NCBI RefSeq assembly: GCF_023544865.1
Contig: NZ_JAMJFX010000016.1
Span: 21,754 to 85,753 of the forward strand
Origin: Phaeovulum molybdatiresistens
GTDB lineage: Bacteria > Pseudomonadota > Alphaproteobacteria > Rhodobacterales > Rhodobacteraceae
Length of the DNA: 64,000 bases
Direction of reading: 5' to 3'
Shown here piece after piece: positions 28,370 to 37,522 of the stretch (its first letter is position 1; the number at the start of each line of letters is the position of its first letter). The position numbers and the translations under genes are program-made. Below the pieces are notes generated by a model. That model searched no databases. It had not been told where the DNA came from and saw only the letters and a list, made by a program, of their open reading frames with translations.

Positions 28370-29758
28370 TCAGCGCAGCGCCGCGGGCAGCCAGGTCACC
28401 ACCTCGGGGAACAGGAACAGCGCGGCCATCGCCGCGATCTGCAGGAACACGAAAGGCACCGCCCCGCGATAGATCTGGCCCGTGCTGACCGTGCCCGGCG
28501 CCACGCCGCGCAGGTAGAACAGCGCAAATCCGAAGGGCGGCGTCAGGAAAGAGGTCTGCAGGTTCATCCCCACCATCACGCCCAGCCAGATCGGGTCCAT
28601 CCCCATGTCCAGCAGGATCGGCGCGGTGATCGGGATGATGATGAAGATGATCTCGAACGTGTCCAGGATGAAGCCCAGCACGAACATGATCGCCATCACC
28701 ACGATCATCGCCCCGGTCATGCCGCCGGGCAGATCGGACAGGAATTCATGCACCAGATTGTCCCCGCCCATCTGCCGGAACACGATCGAGAAGACCGAGG
28801 CGCCGAACAGGATGACAAAGACCATCGAGGTGATCGTGGCGGTGGCGGTGACCACCTCGCGAAGCACGCCGAAGGACAGCCGCCAGCGCAGCGCGGCCAG
28901 CAGCGTGGCGCCCACCGCGCCGACCGATGCGGCCTCGGTCGGGGTGGCGATGCCGCCCAGGATCGAGCCCAGCACCGCGATGATCAGCGCCAGCGGCGGG
29001 GCCAGCGCCACCACCACCTCACGCGCCAGATCGCGCCGTTCCTCCGCCGGAACCGGCGTCGCGGGGCAGGATGCGGGGTCCGTCACCGCCTTGAAGATCA
29101 CAAAGCCGATATAGACCATGACCAGCAGCAGCCCCGGCAGGAAGGCGCCCGCGAACAGATCGCCCACCGACACCGGCGAGGGGGCGAAATTGCCCTTGGC
29201 CATCTGCACCTGCGCATTGATGCCCGCCAGCATGTCGCCCATGAAGATCAGCACGGTGGACGGCGGGATGATCTGCCCCAGCGTCCCCGAGGCGCAGATC
29301 ACGCCCGAGGCCAGCTTGGGGTCATAGCCCGCCCGCATCATCGCCGGCAGCGAGATCAGCCCCATCGTCACCACGGTCGCGCCCACCACCCCGGTCGATG
29401 CCGCCAGCAGTGCCCCCACCAGGATGACCGAAATGCCAAGCCCGCCGCGCATCCGCCCGAACAGCTTGCCCATCGTCAGCAGCAGCTGTTCGGCAATGCG
29501 CGATCGTTCCAGCATCACCCCCATGAAGATGAACAGTGGCACCGCCACCAGCACCTCATTGGTCATGAACCCGATGTAACGATTGGCCAGCGCGCCGAAA
29601 TTCGACAGGTCGAACACGCCCAGCCAAAAGCCCAGTGTGCCAAAGATCAGCGATGTGCCCGCCAGCGTGAAGGCGACCGGAAAGCCCAGCATCAGCATGC
29701 CGATCACGCCAAAGAACATCAGCCCGGCGAGAACCTCGCCCAGAAGTACGGGGTCCAA
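28370..29758 (-). CDS. TRAP transporter large permease (DctM)
   Basis: The ion-coupled transport subunit, 462 residues with about a dozen hydrophobic segments. Typical DctM motifs are GFPVAFTLAGTSLIFG, VPLFIFMGVMLERS, the conserved ASGTLGQIIPPSTVLIFMGD and MNLQTSFLTPPFGFALFYLRG. The start reads TTG; GGAGTGA of the dctQ stop supplies its ribosome site, so it is coupled to dctQ. It works with the convergent binding-protein gene. Confidence 0.92.
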   Translation of the reverse strand: MDPVLLGEVLAGLMFFGVIGMLMLGFPVAFTLAGTSLIFGTLGFWLGVFDLSNFGALANRYIGFMTNEVLVAVPLFIFMGVMLERSRIAEQLLLTMGKLFGRMRGGLGISVILVGALLAASTGVVGATVVTMGLISLPAMMRAGYDPKLASGVICASGTLGQIIPPSTVLIFMGDMLAGINAQVQMAKGNFAPSPVSVGDLFAGAFLPGLLLVMVYIGFVIFKAVTDPASCPATPVPAEERRDLAREVVVALAPPLALIIAVLGSILGGIATPTEAASVGAVGATLLAALRWRLSFGVLREVVTATATITSMVFVILFGASVFSIVFRQMGGDNLVHEFLSDLPGGMTGAMIVVMAIMFVLGFILDTFEIIFIIIPITAPILLDMGMDPIWLGVMVGMNLQTSFLTPPFGFALFYLRGVAPGTVSTGQIYRGAVPFVFLQIAAMAALFLFPEVVTWLPAALR

Positions 29759-29762
29759 GGGA

Positions 29763-30314
29763 TCACTCCTTTGCGCTGTAGCGATAGTTGGCAGGCACCA
29801 GATCCTCGCGCCCGGCCAGAACCAGGATCGACCGGGCCAGCATGGCGATGCCCTGAAGGCCGACCAGGACCGCGAAGGCGATGATGAAGGTCTTCAGGAC
29901 GTAAAGCCCCGGCATCCCGCCGACATTGGCCGAATTTTCCATGAACCGCCAGGATCGCTGCACGAAGGGCAGGGAATAGACCAGCACCACCCAGATGAAG
30001 GGCAGCAGGAAAAACACCGTGCCGACCAGATCGGCCAGCGCGCGGGTGCGGATGCGGGCGGGCCGGTAGAAGATGTCGACGCGCACATGATCATCGCGCA
30101 GCAGGGCAAAGCCTGCCACGGCGGTGAACATCGCCCCGTTCAGCCAGACATACAGATCCTGCATCCACAGCCGCGTGGTCGAGAACAGATAGCGTTCCAC
30201 AACCACCCAGAAACAGACCGCCACGATCCCCAGCGCCAGCCAGGAAAAAACCTTGCCGACGCCTGCGTTCAAACCGTTTATGAACCGCAACAGCAGTCCA
30301 AGCAAAGCCATCAT
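29763..30314 (-). CDS. TRAP transporter small permease (DctQ)
   Basis: A 183-residue membrane subunit with four hydrophobic segments. VFSWLALGIVAVCFWVVVERY leads to LWMQDLYVWLNGAMFTAVAGFALLRDDHVRVDI, a DctQ signature. It directs binding of the receptor to the large permease. Tandem ATGs follow a GGGGGG-type ribosome site. Its stop codon is embedded in the ribosome site of dctM. Confidence 0.9.
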   Translation of the reverse strand: MMALLGLLLRFINGLNAGVGKVFSWLALGIVAVCFWVVVERYLFSTTRLWMQDLYVWLNGAMFTAVAGFALLRDDHVRVDIFYRPARIRTRALADLVGTVFFLLPFIWVVLVYSLPFVQRSWRFMENSANVGGMPGLYVLKTFIIAFAVLVGLQGIAMLARSILVLAGREDLVPANYRYSAKE

Positions 30315-30540
30315 GGGCCCCCCTCATATCGTCCTGCGGTGATCCCGGGCGGCCCTATGCGGTGCGGGCCGGGCCACGCGCCTTGGTCAGATCGCCGGAT
30401 GCAGGGTTGTATGCCCGGGCCTTGCCCCGCAGGTCAACCGATTTCGGGGCCGGGGCCACCTGTCTTTTCAGTTTGATAAGTGGCGGCGACCTTGCGCCTT
30501 CCGGTGCCGCGCCCGCGCCGTGGCGCATGGTCCGCGCGGC

Positions 30541-31383
30541 CTAGCGGTCGCGCATGTCCGGCAGGCTGATGCGCGCGACCTGTTCGGCGATCGGATCGAC
30601 CGACAGCGGATGGGTTTCGCCCGAATGATCGGCAGGGTCGCCGATCGGCTGCCAGGCGCCGCCCTTGAAGATTTCCAGCGCCGCGAAATTCGCCTTGTAG
30701 CCCATCTTGCGGCTGCCCGGCACCCAATAGCCCAGATAGACGTAAGGCAGCCCCGCGCGACGCGCGATTTCGACATGGTCGAGGATCAGGTAGGTCCCCA
30801 ATGAGGCGTCGATCCGTTCGGGGTCGTAAAAGCTGTAGACCATGCTGACCCCGTCATCGAGCACATCGGTCAGGCAGACAGCGGTCAGGGGCCGCGCCCC
30901 GCGGCTGCCTTCGGCGCGCGGTGCCGCGCTGTCGCGGTATTCGATGACGCGCGACTTGACCGGGGTTTCCTCGATCATCGCGGCAAATTCAAAGATGTCC
31001 ATGTCGGCCATGCCGCCATCGGCGTGGCGGTGGTCAAGATAGCGGCGGAACAGGTCGAACTGTTCCTCGGTCGCCCAGGGGCTGGTCGCGGTGCGGCGCA
31101 GGGCGGCATTGCGTTTCAGCACCCGGCGCTGGGTGCGGCTGGGGGTGAAATCCGCCACCCGGATGCGCGCCGACAGACAGGCCGTGCAATCCGCGCAAGA
31201 AGGCCGGTAAAGCACGTTCTGCGACCGCCGGAAGCCTTGGCGTGACAGCGCATTGTTCAGCCGGTCCGCGCCCTCGCCCTGCAGCGCGGTGAACAGTTTA
31301 CGTTCGGACCGCCCGTCCAGATAGGGACAGGGCTGCGGCGCGGTCACATAGAACTGCGGGGCAAGCGGAAGGGAATGGCGCAT
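30541..31383 (-). CDS. bpt: Aspartate/glutamate leucyltransferase
   Basis: Transfers Leu from tRNA onto N-terminal Asp/Glu, sending proteins to ClpS/ClpAP in the N-degron pathway. The 280-residue ATE-family protein shows [20 protein letters not shown], a Cys cluster [24 protein letters not shown], and [42 protein letters not shown] in pieces. The family length is matched. It is separated by about 225 bp from dctQ, with no gene between. Confidence 0.93.
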   Translation of the reverse strand: MRHSLPLAPQFYVTAPQPCPYLDGRSERKLFTALQGEGADRLNNALSRQGFRRSQNVLYRPSCADCTACLSARIRVADFTPSRTQRRVLKRNAALRRTATSPWATEEQFDLFRRYLDHRHADGGMADMDIFEFAAMIEETPVKSRVIEYRDSAAPRAEGSRGARPLTAVCLTDVLDDGVSMVYSFYDPERIDASLGTYLILDHVEIARRAGLPYVYLGYWVPGSRKMGYKANFAALEIFKGGAWQPIGDPADHSGETHPLSVDPIAEQVARISLPDMRDR

Positions 31384-31529
31384 CTGGTCGGATTGGGTTC
31401 AGGTTTCCTTCGGAGGCTAGCAACAAGTCGTGCCCGCGCCAAGCCTTTCCTGAGGTGGTGCGCGGATCCCGGCGTGACGAGCCCCGGCCCGGTCACGTTC
31501 GCGCGACCGCGTCGCCCTTGGCAGGCGGG

Positions 31530-31572
31530 GAAGCCTCCGGCGGGGATATTTGGGCAAAGCCGAAGGGGCAGG
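31530..31572. repeat. Intergenic repeat, single copy
   Basis: It carries the window repeat GAAGCCTCCGGCGGGGATAT followed by TTGGGCAAAGCCGAAGG. It lies between bpt and glnE, which are divergent, so it is not simply a terminator here. Confidence 0.8.
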
Positions 31573-31624
31573 ACGCGGCCCCGAAGCCCGTTGACGCGGC
31601 GCCCGCGCGGGATAGTGTGCAGCC

Positions 31625-34435
31625 ATGAGCTTTGCATCCCGCCTGACCCGCTGCCCCATTGCCCATGAACCCGACCGCGGCGCCGATTGTGCCGCGCTGT
31701 TTGCCGATCTTGCGCCTGAATTGCGCGCGCTGGTGGCGGGGACGGCGGGCTGCAGCCCCTATCTGGCGGGCCTGATACGCCGCGAGAGCGACTGGATCGC
31801 GCAGGCCCTGTCAGGCACGCCCGAAGCGGCGCTGGAGGCGGCCTTTGCCGGGCTTGATGCGCTGGCCGCGCCCGATGTGGCGCCCGATGCGCTGGGGGCG
31901 GCGCTGCGGGTGGCCAAGCGGCGCGTGGCGCTTTTGGCGGCGCTGGCCGATCTGGGCGGGGTCTGGCCGCTGGAACAGGTGACCGGCGCGCTGACGCGGC
32001 TGGCCGATGTGGCGGTGGATCTGGCCCTGCGCCGGTTGGTGGGCGATGAAATCCGCCGCGGCAAGCTGCCCGGCGCTTCGCCGGACGATGCCGCCCGCGC
32101 GGGCGGGATGGTGGCGCTGGCGATGGGCAAGATGGGCGCGGGCGAGCTGAACTATTCCTCGGATATCGACCTGATCTGTCTGTTCGACGAGACCCGCTTT
32201 GACCCCGCCGACCAGATGGAGGCCCGCGCCGCCTTTATCCGCGCGACCCGCAAGATGGCGGCGATGCTGTCGGATCTGACGGCCGAGGGCTATGTCTTTC
32301 GCACCGACCTGCGGCTGCGGCCCGATGCCAGTGTCACGCCGGTCTGCATCTCGATGGGGGCAGCGGAGCTGTATTATGAGGCCGAGGGCCGCACCTGGGA
32401 ACGCGCCGCCTATATCAAGGCGCGCGCCTGCGCGGGCGATATTGCCGCTGGTGAGCGGTTCTTGCAGACGCTGACGCCCTTTGTCTGGCGCCGCCATCTG
32501 GATTTCGCCGCGATCCAAGATGCCCATGACATGCGGCTGCGCATCCGCGATCACAAGGGCCTGCACGGGCCGATCACGCTGCCCGGTCACAACATGAAGC
32601 TGGGGGTGGGCGGCATCCGCGAGATCGAGTTCTTTACCCAGACCCGCCAGCTGATCGCCGGCGGGCGCGACCCCGATCTGCGCGACCGCACCACGCTGGG
32701 CGGGCTGGCGGCGCTGGCCGCCAAGGGCTGGGTCGGGACGGATGAGGCGGCGGAACTGGCCGATCACTACCGCTTTCACCGCGAGGTGGAACATCGCGTG
32801 CAGATGGTCAACGATGCCCAGACCCATCTGTTGCCCACCACGCCCGAGGGGCTGGACCGGATCGCGCGGATGATGGGGGCGGGCGATACCGACGCCTGGG
32901 CCGCGGCGCTGACGGCGCGGCTGGAACGGGTCGAGACGCTGACCGGCGCCTTCTTTGCCCCCGGCGAGGTCGCCGATATCCCCGATCTGTCGCCCGCCGC
33001 GCGCGCCATCGTGGACGGCTGGCGCGCCTATCCCGCGCTGAAATCGGCCCGCGCGCAGGGTATCTTCCGCCGGGTCGAGCCCGAGATCCTGCGCCGGATG
33101 CAGCGCGCCTCGAACCCCGAGGAGGCGCTGCGCCAGTTCGACGGCTTTCTGGCAGGGCTGCCCGCGGGGGTGCAGCTGTTTTCGCTGTTCGAGGCTAATC
33201 CCCAGCTGATCGACCTGATTGTTGACATTTGCGCTACGGCCCCGGGGCTTGCGGCCTATCTGTCGCGCAATGCCGGGGTGCTGGATGCGGTTCTGGGGGG
33301 GACGTTCTTTGCCCCCTGGCCGGGTGTGCCGGGGCTGGCCGACAGCCTGGGGGATGCCCTGTCCGCGGCGGCGGACTATGAAAAAAAGCTCGATACTGCA
33401 AGGCGTTGGACGAAGGAGTGGAAGTTCCGCATCGGCGTGCATCACCTGCGCGGGCTGACCGATGCGGCCGAGGCCGCCCGGCAATATGCCGATCTGGCCG
33501 GTGCGGTGGTGGGCACGCTCTGGCCCGTGGTGCAGGCCGAATTCGCCGCCCGCCACGGGCCACCGCCCGGGCGCGGCGCGGTCGTGGTGGGGATGGGCTC
33601 GCTGGGGGCGGAGCGGCTGAACGCGGCCTCGGATCTGGATCTGATCGTGATCTATGACCCGCAGGGGGCCGAAGCCTCGGACGGGCCGAAACCGCTGGCC
33701 ACGCGGCCCTATTACGCGCGCCTGACGCAGGCGCTGATCACCGCGCTGACCGCGCAGATGCCCGAGGGGCGGCTTTATGAGGTCGACATGCGGCTGCGCC
33801 CCTCGGGGCGGCAGGGGCCGGTGGCGACGGCGCTGCAATCCTTCCGCAGCTATCAGATGGATGAGGCCTGGACCTGGGAACATCTGGCGCTGACGCGGGC
33901 GCGGGTGGTGGCCGGGCCGCCCGATCTGGCCGCCGATGTCGAGGCCGCCCGCCTGGAGGTGTTGCGCGCCAAGGGCACGGGCGCGCAGGTGATGGCCGAT
34001 CTGGCCGAGATGCGCGCGCGCATCTTTGCCGCCAAGGCCCCCGATGGCGACTGGGAGGCCAAGATCGGCCCGGGGCGGTTGCAGGATATCGAGCTGCTGG
34101 CGCAAAGCTTCGCCCTGCGCAGTGGCGAACCCGCCCGCCGGGTCGAGGCGCAGTTGCGCATCGGCCCCCGGGCCGGGCTGGTCAGCAAGGCCGATGGCGA
34201 GGTTCTGGCCGCGGCCTACCGGCTGCTGTGGCGGTTGCAGGCGGGGGGGCGGCTGCTGACCGACCGCCCGCTGGACATGGCGGCGATCGGCGAGGGCGCG
34301 CGCGCCTTCCTGCTGCGTGAAACCGGCGAAAGCGGGCTGGAGACGCTTTTGGACCGGCTGACCCGCACCACCGCGCAGGTGGCGGATATCGTGGACCGGG
34401 CACTGGCGCCGGGGCCCGGCCAGGCCGGGGGGTAG
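31625..34435 (+). CDS. glnE: Glutamine synthetase adenylyltransferase/adenylyl-removing enzyme
   Basis: A bifunctional regulator that adenylylates and deadenylylates glutamine synthetase under PII control. The 936-residue chain has two nucleotidyltransferase domains: the first with GKMGAGELNYSSDIDL (Asp180, Asp182), the second with GMGSLGAERLNAASDLDL (Asp670, Asp672). Each is followed by helical linkers (LRLRPDASVTP; MRLRPSGRQGP). The N-terminal domain is usually the deadenylylase. Both active sites look intact. A small conserved-looking gene follows by 8 bp. Confidence 0.96.
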   Translation: MSFASRLTRCPIAHEPDRGADCAALFADLAPELRALVAGTAGCSPYLAGLIRRESDWIAQALSGTPEAALEAAFAGLDALAAPDVAPDALGAALRVAKRRVALLAALADLGGVWPLEQVTGALTRLADVAVDLALRRLVGDEIRRGKLPGASPDDAARAGGMVALAMGKMGAGELNYSSDIDLICLFDETRFDPADQMEARAAFIRATRKMAAMLSDLTAEGYVFRTDLRLRPDASVTPVCISMGAAELYYEAEGRTWERAAYIKARACAGDIAAGERFLQTLTPFVWRRHLDFAAIQDAHDMRLRIRDHKGLHGPITLPGHNMKLGVGGIREIEFFTQTRQLIAGGRDPDLRDRTTLGGLAALAAKGWVGTDEAAELADHYRFHREVEHRVQMVNDAQTHLLPTTPEGLDRIARMMGAGDTDAWAAALTARLERVETLTGAFFAPGEVADIPDLSPAARAIVDGWRAYPALKSARAQGIFRRVEPEILRRMQRASNPEEALRQFDGFLAGLPAGVQLFSLFEANPQLIDLIVDICATAPGLAAYLSRNAGVLDAVLGGTFFAPWPGVPGLADSLGDALSAAADYEKKLDTARRWTKEWKFRIGVHHLRGLTDAAEAARQYADLAGAVVGTLWPVVQAEFAARHGPPPGRGAVVVGMGSLGAERLNAASDLDLIVIYDPQGAEASDGPKPLATRPYYARLTQALITALTAQMPEGRLYEVDMRLRPSGRQGPVATALQSFRSYQMDEAWTWEHLALTRARVVAGPPDLAADVEAARLEVLRAKGTGAQVMADLAEMRARIFAAKAPDGDWEAKIGPGRLQDIELLAQSFALRSGEPARRVEAQLRIGPRAGLVSKADGEVLAAAYRLLWRLQAGGRLLTDRPLDMAAIGEGARAFLLRETGESGLETLLDRLTRTTAQVADIVDRALAPGPGQAGG

Positions 34436-34443
34436 GGCCGCAG

Positions 34444-34728
34444 ATGGCACGGCAGGTGATGGATCCGGGCGTCGCCGACCCCAAGGGGCTTATCCGCGAA
34501 AGCTATAGGATTGAGGGGATCGGCCCGGCCGAATGCCGGTCGATCTTTCTGGACTGGGCGCTCAGCCTTGCGCCGGGCGTGGATGTGGCCGAGGCGATGC
34601 GCACCGTTCTGGCCCGCCACGGCGCGGGGCAGGCGCGCCATCCGATGACGGCGGTCCTGACCGAGGGGTTGACGCGCGCGCAGGAAACGCCCACCCGGCG
34701 CGGCGGGCGCGCGGCGCGCCTGGACTAG
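34444..34728 (+). CDS. Small hypothetical protein downstream of glnE
   Basis: A 94-residue protein: MARQVMDPGVADPKGLIRES, then YRIEGIGPAECRSIFLDWAL, and a basic C terminus (RRGGRAARLD). It starts 8 bp after the glnE stop and is probably cotranscribed. Its last bases overlap by 4 the end of eda on the other strand. I do not recognise a characterised family; it looks like a lineage-specific conserved protein. Confidence 0.65.
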   Translation: MARQVMDPGVADPKGLIRESYRIEGIGPAECRSIFLDWALSLAPGVDVAEAMRTVLARHGAGQARHPMTAVLTEGLTRAQETPTRRGGRAARLD

Positions 34729-35366
34729 CCGCGCAGCGCCGCCGCCTCGCGCGCCAGCGTGGTGACGCCCGCCCAATCGCCCGCAGCGGTCAGCCCATCG
34801 GGCGCGACCCAGCTGCCACCAACACAAAGAACGTTCGGCAAGGCCAGGTAATCACGGGCATTTTGCAGGCTGATGCCGCCGGTCGGGCAGAACCCCACCT
34901 GCGGGATCGGCGCGCCGATCGCCTTCAGCGCCGCCGCCCCGCCGGCCACCGCCGCCGGGAAAAACTTCAGCGCCGAGTAACCGCGTTCTAGCAGCGCCAT
35001 CACCTCGGTCGCGGTGGCCGCGCCGGGCAGCAGCGGCAGCCCCTCATCCTCGCAGGCGCGCAGCAATCGCTCGGTCGCGCCGGGCGACACCCCGAAGGTC
35101 GCGCCCGCCGCCTTGGCCGCCTTGACATCGGCCGGTGTCAGCAAGGTGCCCGCGCCGACCACCGCGCCTTGGACCCCGGCCATGGCGCGGATCGCCTCCA
35201 GCGCGGCGGGGGTGCGCAACGTGACCTCAAGCGCGGGCAGCCCACCCGCCACCAGCGCGCGCGCCATCGGCACGGCCTGCGTGGCGTCGCGGATGACGAT
35301 CACCGGGACGACGGGGGCCAGCGCGCAGATCCGGCGCGTGGCAAGCGATTGATCGGCGGGGGTCAC
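34725..35366 (-). CDS. eda: 2-dehydro-3-deoxy-phosphogluconate aldolase
   Basis: Cleaves KDPG to pyruvate and glyceraldehyde 3-phosphate in the Entner-Doudoroff pathway. The 213-residue class I aldolase has PVIVIRDATQAVPMARALVAGG, the catalytic Glu in LEVTLRTPAALEAI, GAGTLLTPADV, and the Schiff-base Lys in SALKFFPA, followed by CPTGGISLQNA. The start is a GTG preceded by AGGAGA; the frame is open 40 codons upstream, but that part is intergenic repeat sequence. It lies 106 bp downstream of edd. Confidence 0.94.
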   Translation of the reverse strand: MTPADQSLATRRICALAPVVPVIVIRDATQAVPMARALVAGGLPALEVTLRTPAALEAIRAMAGVQGAVVGAGTLLTPADVKAAKAAGATFGVSPGATERLLRACEDEGLPLLPGAATATEVMALLERGYSALKFFPAAVAGGAAALKAIGAPIPQVGFCPTGGISLQNARDYLALPNVLCVGGSWVAPDGLTAAGDWAGVTTLAREAAALRG

Positions 35367-35408
35367 GGGCGGGTCTCCTGCTTTGGCCGCGCGCGGGCGG
35401 CGGGTTCG

Positions 35409-35445
35409 GAAGCCTCCGGCGGGAGTATTTGGGCCAAGAAGAAGG
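35409..35445. repeat. Intergenic repeat copy between edd and eda
   Basis: GAAGCCTCCGGCGGGAGTAT, then TTGGGCCAAGAAGAAGG. It faces the copy at 35471-35503, so the edd-eda mRNA can form a hairpin between the genes. Confidence 0.82.
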
Positions 35446-35470
35446 GGCCGGATCGCTTCGGGGTCGGGTA

Positions 35471-35503
35471 TCTCACCTTGCGTCAAATACCTCCGCCGGA
35501 GGC
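35471..35503. repeat. Intergenic repeat copy that encodes the end of Edd
   Basis: An inverted copy, TCTCACCTTGCGTCAAATAC then CTCCGCCGGAGGC. Read on the minus strand it supplies the final codons ([10 protein letters not shown]) and the TGA stop of edd. Confidence 0.82.
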
Positions 35504-37314
35504 GGCGCGGCGTCGATCACGGACGCGCCGGTTGTGGCAGGTCCGACGGTGCGGCGGAAGGTTTCGAACAGCTCGCGCCCAAGGCCATGGGCATTGGCGG
35601 ACAGGTCTGGCGTTGTCGGGGGGCGGATGTCGAAATCGGGGGTCAGGCAGTCCAGCAGGCCCGCCGCAGCGTCAAGCCGGATCAGGTCGCCGTCGCGCAG
35701 GCGGGCCAGGGGGGCGGACTCGGCCGCCTCGGGGCTGACATGGATCGCGGCGGGAACCTTGCCGCTGGCGCCCGACATCCGCCCGTCGGTGACCAGCGCC
35801 ACGCGCAGACCCCGGTCCAGCAGCACCGACAGGATCGGGGTCAGCGCGTGCAGTTCGGGCATGCCGTTGGCGCGCGGCCCCTGAAAGCGGACCACCACCA
35901 CGGTGTCTGTGGTGAATTCACCGCGCTGGAAAGCGGCCTTGACCTCGGCCTGGTCGTGGAAGATGCGGGCAGGGGCCTCAATCCGGTGATATTCGGGTGC
36001 GACGGCGGATATCTTGATCACCGCGCGCCCAAGGTTGCCCGACAGCTGGCGCAGGCCGCCGCTGGGCTGGAACGGGGTCGCGGCGGGGCGCAGGATGCGG
36101 TCGTTGTGGCTGGTCGTGGCGCCGTCCTGCCAGACCAGCGCGCCCTCGATCAGCCGCGGTTCGGCGGTATAGCGCGACAGCCCGTCGCCGGCCACGGTGC
36201 GCACGTCTTCGTGCAGAAGGCCCGCGCCCAACAGGTCGCGGATCATGAATTGCAGGCCGCCCGCGGCGTGGAAATGGTTCACATCGGCCAGGCCATTGGG
36301 GTAGACCTTGGCCATCAGCGGCACGACATCCGAGATCGCGTCGAAATCTTCCAGGTCCAGCACGATGCCCGCGGCGCGCGCCATGGCGGGCAGGTGCAGC
36401 ACCAGGTTGGTGGATCCGCCCGTCGCCATCAGCCCGACCAGCCCGTTGACAAAGGCGCGTTCGTCCAGGATCTCGGCCGCGGGGCGGGGGTCGTTGCCAA
36501 GCGCGGTGATCTGGGCGGCGCGGCGCGCGCCGGCGATGGTCAGCGCCTCGCGCAGCGGTGTGCCGGGGTTGACAAAGCTGGCGCCAGGCAGGTGCAGGCC
36601 CATGAATTCCATCAGCATCTGGTTGGTGTTCGCGGTGCCGTAGAAGGTGCAGGTGCCCGGCCCGTGATAGCTGGCCATTTCCGCCGCCATCAGTTCCGCG
36701 CGCCCGATTTCGCCCGTGGCGAATTGCTGGCGCACCTTGGACTTTGCGTCATTGGGCAGGCCGCTGGTCATCGGCCCTGCGGGCAGGAACACCGCGGGCA
36801 GGTGGCCAAAGGTGGCCGCCGCGATCACCAGCCCCGGCACGATCTTGTCGCAGACGCCCAGGTGGACGGCGGCGTCAAAGGTGTTGTGGCTTAGCGCGAT
36901 GCCCGCCGCCATTGCGATCACGTCGCGTGAAAACAGCGACAGTTCCATTCCCGGCTGGCCTTGCGTCACGCCATCGCACATCGCCGGCACCCCGCCCGCG
37001 ACCTGGGCGGTGGCGCCGATGTCGCGCAGCGCGGCCTTGATCAGGCGGGGGTAATCCTCATAGGGCTGATGGGCCGACAGCATGTCGTTATAGGCCGTGA
37101 CGATGCCGATGTTGGGCGCGCGGCCTTCGGCCAGGGGCGTCTTGTCCGGCCCCATCGCGGCATAGGCATGGGCCTGGTTGCCGCAGGACAGATGCGCCCG
37201 GGCCGGGCCTGCGGCGGCCGCGGCGCGGATGCGGGCCAGATAGTCCGATCGCGTCGCGTGCGACCGGGCGCGGATGCGGTCGGTGATGCGGGCGATGGTC
37301 GGGTTCAGCGTCAT
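35473..37314 (-). CDS. edd: Phosphogluconate dehydratase
   Basis: Dehydrates 6-phosphogluconate to KDPG, an Fe-S enzyme of the IlvD/Edd family. The chain is 613 residues. Conserved pieces are [40 protein letters not shown], the cluster ligand Cys in [11 protein letters not shown] and in [20 protein letters not shown], and [20 protein letters not shown]. The start is the ATG 24 bp downstream of the inferred transcription start. The last ten residues come from a dispersed repeat. Promoter and operator lie just upstream. Confidence 0.95.
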   Translation of the reverse strand: MTLNPTIARITDRIRARSHATRSDYLARIRAAAAAGPARAHLSCGNQAHAYAAMGPDKTPLAEGRAPNIGIVTAYNDMLSAHQPYEDYPRLIKAALRDIGATAQVAGGVPAMCDGVTQGQPGMELSLFSRDVIAMAAGIALSHNTFDAAVHLGVCDKIVPGLVIAAATFGHLPAVFLPAGPMTSGLPNDAKSKVRQQFATGEIGRAELMAAEMASYHGPGTCTFYGTANTNQMLMEFMGLHLPGASFVNPGTPLREALTIAGARRAAQITALGNDPRPAAEILDERAFVNGLVGLMATGGSTNLVLHLPAMARAAGIVLDLEDFDAISDVVPLMAKVYPNGLADVNHFHAAGGLQFMIRDLLGAGLLHEDVRTVAGDGLSRYTAEPRLIEGALVWQDGATTSHNDRILRPAATPFQPSGGLRQLSGNLGRAVIKISAVAPEYHRIEAPARIFHDQAEVKAAFQRGEFTTDTVVVVRFQGPRANGMPELHALTPILSVLLDRGLRVALVTDGRMSGASGKVPAAIHVSPEAAESAPLARLRDGDLIRLDAAAGLLDCLTPDFDIRPPTTPDLSANAHGLGRELFETFRRTVGPATTGASVIDAAPPPAEVFDAR

Positions 37315-37344
37315 GCGGGCCTCGGGGCAGGGGGCGTTTGGGGT

Positions 37345-37373
37345 GTTATAGGTCGTTAGCGCTAACGCCGCAA
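37345..37373 (-). promoter_or_regulatory. edd promoter with LacI-type operator in the spacer
   Basis: On the minus strand, TTGCGG (37373-37368) and TATAAC (37350-37345) are separated by 17 bp. The spacer is almost filled by the perfect palindrome CGTTAGCGCTAACG (37354-37367). This core matches the TTAGCGCTAA motif of the CceR central-carbon regulator described for Rhodobacter sphaeroides. Confidence 0.75.
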
Positions 37374-37522
37374 GCGCGGCGCGCCAAGCGACCCTGCATG
37401 AAGGATAGCGCGGGGCGTGGGCGAAATCCACCGCCCTGCGGCTTTCGGCGCCGGGCGGGGCTTTCGCGCGGGCCCGCTTCGCGCTAGAGGGGGCGGCGAA
37501 ACCCCAGACCCGCAGGTTCCCC

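Noticed and set aside
30315..30540. Small plus-strand frame between dctQ and bpt
   Set aside because: No ribosome site, no conserved-looking residues, and composition like intergenic GC-rich DNA; I see no gene here.
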